Assembly: GCA_014084085.1 (NCBI GenBank)
Contig: NPFB01000040.1
Span: 186,885 to 250,884, forward strand
DNA length: 64,000 bases
Reading direction: 5' to 3'
Origin: Hondaea fermentalgiana
Lineage: Eukaryota > Sar > Bigyra > Thraustochytrida > Thraustochytriidae
Shown here piece after piece: positions 9,223 to 17,884 of this stretch (positions are counted from its first letter, which is position 1; each line of letters begins with the position of its first letter). Below the pieces are notes generated by a model. That model was not told the origin of the DNA, ran no database searches, and saw only the letters and a list, made by a program, of their open reading frames with translations. The position numbers were made by a program, and so were the translations under genes.

Positions 9223-9413
9223 CGCCGCGTCGCGTCGGCTCAGCGGCTGCGAGCGCGACTCGGAGCGGCGCGCGCGGCTGCGGCGATAAGAGACTGCCGC
9301 GGGGGACGGCGCGGGCACTCTGCACGCAGGAAGGAGACGAGATCGATGGAGAGCGCCGCGCCAGGTCTGCCTCTGGAGTCTGTATACCCCCACCCAACCC
9401 AAGCCTCTCGACT

Positions 9414-9453
9414 CGCCAAGCCAAGCCAGGCCAAGCCAAGCTAGGCCAAGCCG
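9414..9453. repeat. GCCAA/GCCAG pentamer array
   Basis: Tandem GCCAA-type pentamers, similar to the array at 930-973 near the lectin-like gene. Confidence 0.75.
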
Positions 9454-10930
9454 CAGGCTTCGTTCGCTGCCGGGATGGATGGAGGACGGGCGGCTTCGGA
9501 GGGAGGGGCTGAGATTCTGCGATTGATTGGGCGACGAAGGCTTCGGCACCGTAGCTGACCGCAAGGTGACCGCAAGGCAGGCAGGCACGGTGATGCGTTT
9601 CCTTTCCTTGATTCGCAGCGACCGCTCAACAGCCTGTCGCGATGATTCGCCGGCCACGCGCGGATGGTAGGCGGGCTGCAAGGAAGGAAGTGGCGAAGGG
9701 GGGGAGGGCTTCATGCAGCGCGTCCGTCCACTGTGCCAGCTAGACCGCCTCATCATTCCATTCCATTGGCCACCCACTGCCATTCGTTCGAAATCAGCCC
9801 TTATCTAGTTACATCATCGATGCATGGTTTATCATTGCCATCCATGTCAACATGTTCCATCCAGGCCTCGCCCGTGACGGCCGCGGCCCGCCTGCCTTCT
9901 CCGGGTAGAAAGTCCCGCTGCGCTGCTACCGGAATTCAATCAAGCGCCTCTTCCCTGGAACTCCGCGCCCCGGGCGCCCACGCAAAGCTTCGCTCGCTCT
10001 CCCGCCCCGCGCTCGCTGCTTCTGCGCTGCTCCGCCCTGCGCGCGCGAAGCAAGAAAAGGCGAATCGGGGAATCGAGGCGAGGCGAATCAGGGAATCGAG
10101 GAGAGGAGGAGAGGACACGGAGCGCCATAGCGCTCGAGATTCCAGCTGTGGGGCCTTCTCGGCACTTGCGTCACCCCCCGCGGTCCCGCAGCGGGGGAGG
10201 GCGCGTCCTTCTGCGGGTTCTGCACGTCGTCGTCGCCCGCGGCGCCGTGACGGGCTGGCGCGGTATAGCAGTACTAGCACAAGTGGCAGGTTCGTGATCG
10301 GCGGCCAGACGGCTGGAAGCCAGGTGTGCACGTCGGCATCTCGGTCTGCTCTTGTCTGCAGGCTTGCTTGCCCCGTATACCGCGGCCGCGACAGACAGTC
10401 CGCCTCGACTCGTCTCGTTGTTGCCTTGCCTTGCTTGCCTTGTCTTCTTGCGTCAAGTTTCGTGCTTCGCCGAGTCGTGAGCGAGTGCCTTGCTGTTTTG
10501 CGGGAGGGTCGAGCTCGAGTGATCGGTGGCGGTTGCGATGAAGCTGGCGTCCAGGGCCAGGTCGCTGTTGCTTGGTCGGGCGTGCGGTCGCGGCTCGTCG
10601 TCTGGCCAGCCATTTATTCTGAACGAATCCAAGCGCGACAAGTTGTGCCGGGACCGCCAAGACGTGACGGAAGGCGAGGCTTGCGATCAGCCAGCCAGGC
10701 TGCGATCAACTGCAAGCAACTGCATCAGCGACGGTAGCACAGGCAACAGCAAGGAAGGCAGGCAGGCCATCCACAGTCACGGTCTCCAGCCACGCCTCGG
10801 CCAACCAGCCTCTGCTGGCCGCCGCCTGCGCTGCCGCCACGACCGGCCGACCGGCGCCCGCGGCACGTGACGGAAACGGCGGGGCCAGGACCGGGGGCGG
10901 CGCGCTGTCCGAACGATCGAGCGGTCGGGT

Positions 10931-10950
10931 GATCGATCGATCGATCGATC
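10931..10950. repeat. (GATC)5 array
   Basis: Five perfect GATC units. The array is self-complementary and could extrude as a hairpin. Related blocks lie at 4142-4185 and 35330-35350. Confidence 0.9.
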
Positions 10951-12476
10951 AAGGCCTCTGGCTATGGTGGCGCGGTCGGTCGGTCAGGGAGAAAGAAGAG
11001 GAGAGCGGCCGGAGCAGCAGCCCCACACCGGCGCGCGCGTGCGTCGATCACACTTTGGTGGGCGCCACATCAGCGCGCTTGTTACAGGCTTCGCTGCTCA
11101 GCTACACCAGTCGTTAGCTTGCTATACAATGCCGTTTGTTCGTTTGCTGCAGCTGGTTGGCAAGGGCCGGCCGAGCCTGGCTGGACCCCTTCAAGGTGCA
11201 GAGCTAGCACGGTTGCCAGAGCATGCCGCCTCTGCATTGCATCTGCAGCTGCATCTGGCTGTGGCTGCTGCAGATGCAGCGACTTCGTCGCGTCGCGGAT
11301 GCAGGCGGGAGGCGGGGGTGAGGATTTGTCGGAGGCAGGGCGGATGACTCGGAGCGAAGGAAGATTTTGAGGGAGTTGTTCGCGGTGCGGGCGACGCTTG
11401 GTAAATAGGTCCCAGTGTCAGACTAGGACATTTCCCCCCTCCCTCCAAGTCGTCTTACCGGGGGCATTTTCCTTGCCGGCCTCGTCTGAGACCTGCTTTG
11501 GCTTCGCCGCAAGAGGATCACGGGTTGTCGAGCTGGCACGCTTACTTCGTTCGTTCGTTCGTTCGTCGTTCTTTTGGGCTGTGTGCAGCGTCTTGGACTT
11601 GCAGCTGCAGCTGCTGGCGGCTGCAACAGCAGGCAGCTGCAGGCTGCAACGACGGCCAGGATCCCGGAGTGGTTGGCTGGCAGGTTTGTCCCGGAGGGGG
11701 CCACACCGTGTCCGAACGTGTCCTTGCGATGTGTGCGTGGAACCGGTGACCGAGGGACGCGAGCGAGGGCCGCTTCGCTCCAAACTTTTCACCAAAGAAT
11801 CTCGCACGCGCGCGGTCGATTACCTTTTCGCAGCCTGGAGCTGCCGGCGGTGGGACTCGCAGTGGCTACCAGACTTGGTCTTGGCGACCTGTGATCAGGC
11901 TTCTGTCGCGAACGAGATTGCCAGCCAGCCCAGTCCTGCCCCAGCGTTAAAGCTAGCGAAAGCCATCGTCATTCTTTCAGTCGCCGCACGAACACTGCGA
12001 GCACGGACAGCGACAAGCTCGCAGGTCACCCACCGCCCAGCTAGCTAGCTTGCTTGCTTCATCGGAGACCGTCTCCGTCGTGGGAACAGCATTTTACATA
12101 GGTCCTCTTCGTCTTCTTCTTCTCTATCAAACAAAGTTCGTCTTCTTTCCAAGGCAGTCTTACAACGATGGTCGTCCAGAGCGAGGCGGCGCGCGCGGAG
12201 AGCGACGCGATCAGCACGCTCGCGCGGCCGATGCTCGCTCGGAGGCGGGCTCGCGTCTTCGCAGCGCGCTTCGGAGGCCGTGGCGGCGGCTGCGTCGCGC
12301 GCGAAGCAGCGGCGTCGATCGCCTCCTAGAAGATAGACCCGCACGCATGCACAGTAGTATCCAGAAGAACCAACGCGCAGAGCCATAAACGACAGGACCA
12401 AGCCAACTCTCGCGAGCATAGACGCTCGCTTGCGCGACGCCCGCGGGCAGGCAGCCAGCGCCAGCCAGGGCAGACA

Positions 12477-12478
<2 letters not shown>

Positions 12479-12509
<31 letters not shown>
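12479..12509 (+). repeat. (GCA)n trinucleotide array in the 5' region of the SHPRH-like gene
   Basis: About ten CAG/GCA units end 38 bases before the ATG at 12547. The frame is open through the array from a TTG at 12430 and would read poly-Ala, but no in-frame ATG precedes it, so I treat it as leader. Confidence 0.85.
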
Positions 12510-12510
<1 letters not shown>

Positions 12511-12546
12511 GGCCCCCTCCGGCGGCGGAGAGTGCGGGCCGAGGCA

Positions 12547-15500
12547 ATGGGCCGCAAGAAGGCGTCGCGGCCAGGGCGCTTGCCCGCGAGCCGCGACGCG
12601 GGCGACAACTCCGTGGCGCTCGCTGCCTTCGAGGTGCGTCTGTCGCAGGCAGAACGTGGAGCTCAGCTCGGCGCCTTTGGCCGCGGAGATCCAGAAGACG
12701 ACGACGGCGACGACAGCGACCATGGCAACTCGTGGATCGTGCCCGACGATCACGACGTCATCATCATTGACGATGAAGATGACGAACGGGAGAACGACCA
12801 AGCTCGCTTCAATAGCGCAGACATGGCCGCCTTGGATGGCGAGGAAGTCGAGCCCAAACGACCTGCCCCGCAACCTGGCAATCTCCTCCGGGAAGCGTGC
12901 TGCATCAATCTACAGAATCCAGACGACGCCAGTCCCGATGAAGACGCTGGTGTTCCTCTTGCCGTGGTGCAACTCGACTTTTACAAGAGTCTCGGTAACG
13001 ATGTAGTCCTCTTTTACAAATCAAGCAAACAAGGGGCAAGAGAAGAAGAAGAAGGTCAAGAAGATAAAGGAGTTCACGCTCCCGTGGACTTCGGTACCCC
13101 TGATGACGGCGCGCTCGAAATGTTCCTCGTGCGCGGTCTTGCCGACGAGCACCTAGCGTTGTCTATTCGTCGCGGCGGAATGGAGCGTTTTCGGGGCATT
13201 GCCTCCTATTGGATGGGAGGCACCGAAAACCAGCTCGAGGCTCTCGCAGAGCTCGTCACCCGAGGTGACCTACACGTTCGCTGCAAGACAGTGTCGCGAG
13301 GAGACCGTCAGGCACTACACTACGAAATCAGTCTTCCCCGTGAGAATCTCCTAGAAACGCGCATGCAGGCCATTTTGGCAAAGCTGCCCACGTTCCAGAA
13401 TCTTACGTGGTCCATTCGACCCATTCTCGTTTTTTTTGAGTGGATCTTTCCTGGATCAGTGTCCACTGTCAGCGCTGACTGGGAGCGGATCGCGGCGCTT
13501 GGGCCAAACAGTAAGGCCCCGGCCCCATTCTCTGCTGCTGCTAAACTCGGAGCTCTCGTCGACCCCGCGCGATTGTTTTACGCAATCCGGCCGTCACAGA
13601 CCCGTGCCCAACTCGAGGCCCAATATCTTCCGCAAGGGCTCAACGCGTCCCTTCGGCCATACCAGAGCCGCGCTGTCCGCTGGATGCTCGAGCACGAAGG
13701 CCTTGTCTCCGATCGCGCCGCTGATCGGGTGCAGGCCAATATTCTCTCGGCGATTTTTGGCGATTACATGGCTGCAGACGGAACAGAGATACAATTTTGT
13801 CCCTTCAACGGGGCCATGTGCCAGCCCTCTGCAAACACAAAGCTGGACGAAGACCAGCGCGGTAGTCTTGGCGCCTTTGCGACAGGGGGTATTCTTGCAG
13901 ACGAAATGGGACTCGGCAAAACGGTAGAGGTTATCACCCTCGTTCTCGCGCATCGTGCTGCGAACGCTCGATTGTTTTCGCCCTTGATCGACCCCTTCCA
14001 GACACGTGCGCTTGGTTCGCCGCAAAATACCGACAACGAGGATCTTGTTTGCGTTTGCAATCTTCCGGAGGCGCAACTCCCTGGTGGCACCGTTCAGTGT
14101 CACTTTTGCGGCCAGTGGCAGCATCTCTTGTGCAGCCTCAGCTACTCAAAGACACAAGCGAACCCACTAAACCTCGAAGAGACTGTTCATGTGTGTCTTT
14201 CCTGCCGAGCAACGCGCAATGGAGACCATCAACCTCCGATCAAGGGGACGCTCATTGTGTGCCCTGTTTCCATTGCCGCTCAATGGCTCTCAGAAATCGA
14301 TCATCACACGAGTTCAGGCACGCTCAAGGTGCTCATGTACGAGGGCGTTCGTGCAATTCGATCGAACCTTGAGCGTGCCCTTCGCGTGGTTTGCGACTTG
14401 CATAACAAAATCCTCAAGTCGCCCGCTCGCGCTGCCGATCTCGAGCCCCAGCTGCAAGCCGCTATTCGCACCTATGAAACTGCGGTGGCGCCTCTTTGGC
14501 CGCAATATCTCGCCACCTTTGACGTCATTGTTACCACCTACAGCGTTCTGCGTCTCGAAGTCCACCACGTACAAACCGCAACACGTCAGCGTGCAGATGA
14601 GCGCTTCCATTTGCGTCGCAAAAAACGCTACTTTTCGCCACCTTCGCCACTGACTTCGGTCACCTGGTTTCGAGTCTGTCTCGACGAGGCCCAAGAAGTG
14701 GAATCCTCTGCGGCAGCAGCAGCCGAAATGGCAAAAAATCTGCAAGCACGCTTTCGCTGGTGTGTCACTGGCACACCGGTTGGCAAGCATGGGCTTGATG
14801 ACCTCTTTGGTTTGCTTCTCTTTCTACGTGTGCCCGTTCTTAGCGATCCTGCGTGGTGGAATGCCGCCGTGGTACAGCCCCTCGCAGGTAAACGCCGGGG
14901 CGCCTTCCGTCGTCTTGCCACGGCTTTTCAGGGCATTCTCTGGCGCAACACCAAAGAGACGGTGCAAGAGGAGCTTCGGCTTCCTAGTCTGACGGAGCAC
15001 ATTCATCGGCTCGAGTTCACAGCGATTGAGGCGCACTTTTACCGCAATCAACACGTTGCTGTCGCGAATCTGGCCTCCGAGGGCTCGCGGGGTGCTCGTG
15101 CCAACGGGGCGCCAGCACCATCTGCGGGAAAGCAACAGAAAAAGTCAACACTTGAAACAGCCATGCCACACCTTTTACGCCTGCGTCAAGCTTGTTGCCA
15201 CCCTCAGATCGGAAGCTTTGGTCTCCGAGATGGTGGCCATGCGGGACGCGGACGCCGCAAGCGCGCTCGTCGCATTGGCGCAGGACAGGACGCCTCGATT
15301 GGGGCTGCAGCTCATGTCGAACGCGGCCGTTCCGCGGATGCCCCCATGACAATGGAGGAAATTTACAAACAGCTCGTTAATAAGGCCAAGCTTGAGTGCG
15401 AGGAATCGCAGCGTCTCCTGCTCATGAACACTAATGCCACCGCGGGTCTTCGCTTGCTCAAGAACGAGCCATCAAAGGCCCGTGAGATTTATCAGCGTGC

Positions 15501-17781
15501 TCTCGCACTCATGAACAAGCACGAAAAAGAGGGCGTCTGTAAGACAGACTCTTTGCAGCGTCTACACACGCTTGAAGCGCTGCGTCATATTCACGCCCTC
15601 GGTCTACAAGATGATTCTGTATCATCGAACTCGAACACCGGCGATCATCAAGGCGTCTCTGAGAATCTTGCCCAAGGCGCAAGCACGACAAATGCGCAAG
15701 GCGCTGGCTCGAACAAATTGACCGCGACACTTCATCTCGCACGCATGGACAAGGAAATCAAGGACATTCGGGATCGATTCATGGCTCGCTACGAGACCGA
15801 TGTCAAGGTGAGCTTGCACTCTTTTACAAACAGAATGCAAGCGGTAAAGCAAACACCCAAAGAATGTGAAACCTGGTGGATACTTGCGCTCAGCGCCATC
15901 GAGAACGCTCCAGATGGCGAGTCTCGAAGCTCCATCCTCGTAGATAGGGTTCGCATGGACAAAAACAGTGGCGGAGCTCTGCAAAAGCGCCAAGATAGCC
16001 TTGTCTTTCAATTTGGAAGCCTTGAAGGGATGCGCATTGTCTTGACGCGAGAAATGCAAAAGCTCAACACGGCGCGGCAAACTGTGGAACGTGCTACTGC
16101 CAAAATGGGCGAAACACCATCGCTGAAAGAAATTCACGAGTCTGCCGAATGCTCTGTCTGCAGGTACTACTTTGGAAAGACGGGTCCCATGTGCAGGCAC
16201 TGTCGCATCAAAAAGGACTTTGTGGTCTTTGAAAATCTACTTTTCACGTTTGAGCGGAGCAAGCGCGACCAAGCTGCGCTGCAGGATGCCACATCGGGCG
16301 AGGGCGATGCCTCGAACTACCAATTTAGACATGCCAGTGAGCTCGTACTCATGTTGCGCATCATCAAATCAGCAGCGCGCTCTGTTCGCGATGCCCCTGG
16401 CCTGGACGAGATTATTGACAACGCCGACGCGCATCTCAATCAGCTCGAGTCGCTTTCCTCCGAGCTTAGTGCTGCGTGGGATGTTTGGCAGAAACGAGAC
16501 CAGTGGCTCAAGGCCTTTGACGAGCTCGAAATGGCGACTATGCGCATGCGCCTTCAATTGCCGGGCGAGGCAATCGAAGCTGACGAAGACCAGTGGAAGA
16601 TTCGCCCTGAAGAGCTCGAGGCCCGCCTTCAAGTCTACGAGCACGAGTGCGCGCGTTACAGGTCACAACTCAACCAGTGCCTTTCCCAACTAAAGTATCT
16701 TGCGAGCATCAACGGTTCAGACTCCGAAGGGGCCAAGAAGACGGACTCCCAAGGCGGCCATCGCCTTGGTACCTCCGTCACAACAAGCACGCGCGCCGAC
16801 GGCGGCGTTGATAACGAGTGTTGTCCTATCTGTCACGACCCATTTGGCTCTGAGTTTGCTATGCTCCTCTGTGGACACACGCTTTGTGTAACCTGCATTG
16901 ACAAACTCCTGCGCTTTTCCAAAAAATGCCCCAACTGCCGCGCCAAGTTTCGCAAGGAAGACGTACGTTACGTCACTCGTCGAAAGTCTGTTTCTCCCGC
17001 GACAGGGTCGTCTTCGTCCTCGTCGTCCTCCTCATCGTCGCCCTCAACAGGGGTAGAAGCACACAATGGCGCGTCAAGTTCCGCCGCTCAAGATAGCTCG
17101 GCTACGACATCGACAACGACAACGACGCGTCTAAAGAAGTCTGGGTTTGGAACCAAGTTCGACGCCGTTGTTGAGGAGATCCTTCGTGTCGAGGCGAACT
17201 CTCCAGACGAAAAGTGCATCCTATTTTCGCAGTGGGATGAGGTTCTTGGAATTCTCGAGCACGCATTTCGCGTAAACGATGTTTCGCACGTCCGCATCAA
17301 GGGTCGCGCCAAGTATGACGAAAGGCTTGCGCTGTTTCGACGAGATCCCTCAGTTCGCGTCATGCTCATGAATCTCAGTTTTGGATCCCGTGGACTCAAT
17401 GTCACGGAAGCCTCGCATGTCTTCCTCGTCGAGCCCATCATGAACCCTGCTATCGAGGCGCAGGCTATTGGTCGCATTCATCGCATGGGTCAGACGCGGC
17501 CTACGCATGTGCACCGTTTTCTCGTCCGCAACACTGTCGAAGAGCGCATTCACAAGCTTTTTCGACGCAAGCGTCTCGAGGCCTTGAGTCATGAGGGTGA
17601 CGGCGGTGAAGCAACAGACATTGATCTCACGGGCGACGGCGATGATAATCCCAAAGCAGGCGTTATTCCTCCTGGAGAACAAACCCGTGAAGGGGCCGAC
17701 CAAGAGTACAAGACGGCGGGAATTCTCTCCAACGAGCGCGAAGAACTATCAGAAAAAGAGTTGCAAGAACTTTTTTGTTAA
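12547..17781 (+). CDS. SHPRH-like SNF2 ATPase with PHD and RING fingers
   Basis: This 1744-residue protein has the SHPRH/Rad5-class design: a SNF2 motor interrupted by zinc fingers. The ATPase starts near 369 (LRPYQSRAVRWML); Walker A is at about 447-459 (ILADEMGLGKT). A PHD-type finger follows at about 499-556 (CVC...CHFCGQWQHLLC...CLSC). The DEAQ box is near 712. A long insert includes a C-x2-C...CRHC zinc-ribbon-like element near 1200. The RING finger (about 1425-1470; CCPICHDPF...CGHTLCVTCI...CPNC) precedes the helicase C lobe (about 1539-1670), with SRGLN and the AIGRIHRMGQT motif VI. In known relatives this enzyme polyubiquitinates PCNA and supports template switching in DNA damage tolerance. 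The N-terminus is acidic and disordered; a poly-Ser linker follows the RING. I start at the first ATG (12547). The stop lies 103 bp from that of the convergent SH3-IQ-ARM gene. Confidence 0.88.
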   Translation: MGRKKASRPGRLPASRDAGDNSVALAAFEVRLSQAERGAQLGAFGRGDPEDDDGDDSDHGNSWIVPDDHDVIIIDDEDDERENDQARFNSADMAALDGEEVEPKRPAPQPGNLLREACCINLQNPDDASPDEDAGVPLAVVQLDFYKSLGNDVVLFYKSSKQGAREEEEGQEDKGVHAPVDFGTPDDGALEMFLVRGLADEHLALSIRRGGMERFRGIASYWMGGTENQLEALAELVTRGDLHVRCKTVSRGDRQALHYEISLPRENLLETRMQAILAKLPTFQNLTWSIRPILVFFEWIFPGSVSTVSADWERIAALGPNSKAPAPFSAAAKLGALVDPARLFYAIRPSQTRAQLEAQYLPQGLNASLRPYQSRAVRWMLEHEGLVSDRAADRVQANILSAIFGDYMAADGTEIQFCPFNGAMCQPSANTKLDEDQRGSLGAFATGGILADEMGLGKTVEVITLVLAHRAANARLFSPLIDPFQTRALGSPQNTDNEDLVCVCNLPEAQLPGGTVQCHFCGQWQHLLCSLSYSKTQANPLNLEETVHVCLSCRATRNGDHQPPIKGTLIVCPVSIAAQWLSEIDHHTSSGTLKVLMYEGVRAIRSNLERALRVVCDLHNKILKSPARAADLEPQLQAAIRTYETAVAPLWPQYLATFDVIVTTYSVLRLEVHHVQTATRQRADERFHLRRKKRYFSPPSPLTSVTWFRVCLDEAQEVESSAAAAAEMAKNLQARFRWCVTGTPVGKHGLDDLFGLLLFLRVPVLSDPAWWNAAVVQPLAGKRRGAFRRLATAFQGILWRNTKETVQEELRLPSLTEHIHRLEFTAIEAHFYRNQHVAVANLASEGSRGARANGAPAPSAGKQQKKSTLETAMPHLLRLRQACCHPQIGSFGLRDGGHAGRGRRKRARRIGAGQDASIGAAAHVERGRSADAPMTMEEIYKQLVNKAKLECEESQRLLLMNTNATAGLRLLKNEPSKAREIYQRALALMNKHEKEGVCKTDSLQRLHTLEALRHIHALGLQDDSVSSNSNTGDHQGVSENLAQGASTTNAQGAGSNKLTATLHLARMDKEIKDIRDRFMARYETDVKVSLHSFTNRMQAVKQTPKECETWWILALSAIENAPDGESRSSILVDRVRMDKNSGGALQKRQDSLVFQFGSLEGMRIVLTREMQKLNTARQTVERATAKMGETPSLKEIHESAECSVCRYYFGKTGPMCRHCRIKKDFVVFENLLFTFERSKRDQAALQDATSGEGDASNYQFRHASELVLMLRIIKSAARSVRDAPGLDEIIDNADAHLNQLESLSSELSAAWDVWQKRDQWLKAFDELEMATMRMRLQLPGEAIEADEDQWKIRPEELEARLQVYEHECARYRSQLNQCLSQLKYLASINGSDSEGAKKTDSQGGHRLGTSVTTSTRADGGVDNECCPICHDPFGSEFAMLLCGHTLCVTCIDKLLRFSKKCPNCRAKFRKEDVRYVTRRKSVSPATGSSSSSSSSSSSPSTGVEAHNGASSSAAQDSSATTSTTTTTRLKKSGFGTKFDAVVEEILRVEANSPDEKCILFSQWDEVLGILEHAFRVNDVSHVRIKGRAKYDERLALFRRDPSVRVMLMNLSFGSRGLNVTEASHVFLVEPIMNPAIEAQAIGRIHRMGQTRPTHVHRFLVRNTVEERIHKLFRRKRLEALSHEGDGGEATDIDLTGDGDDNPKAGVIPPGEQTREGADQEYKTAGILSNEREELSEKELQELFC

Positions 17782-17884
17782 AAGAAAATAGGAGAGTGAA
17801 TGCAGTTTCTGTTCTACCTGCCTGCTTGTCTCGGGCTGTTTGTCGAAGACGAAGCAAGTCATTCATTTTGTTTGCACTGCCTTT

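Larger units (their letters stand above)
8609..12546. other. Long G+C-rich spacer without a credible gene
   Basis: This 3.9-kb divergent interval is the longest non-genic stretch in the window. The open frames inside it (for example 9664-10737 and 11398-12048 on +, 8605-9783 on -) have Arg/Ala/Ser-rich, non-periodic sequence, no recognisable domain and heavy overlap in other frames, so I do not call them. It holds pentamer arrays (8935-9006, 9414-9453), a TGCC array (9190-9222), a (GATC)5 array (10931-10950), many CTGCAG/GCTGCA motifs (about 11250-11285 and 11590-11650), a TTCG array (about 11545-11570) and a CAG array (12479-12509). It must contain the promoters of the TIR-like/TPR and SHPRH-like genes. 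A non-coding RNA is possible but not demonstrable. Confidence 0.55.

Noticed and set aside
8605..9783. A 392-codon open frame on - upstream of the TIR-like/TPR gene
   Set aside because: Built from pentamer repeats and Arg/Ser-rich sequence; it ends at the true gene start and shows no fold.
9664..10737. A 357-codon open frame on + in the long spacer
   Set aside because: Low-complexity basic sequence, no domain, and several overlapping open frames in the same G+C-rich stretch.
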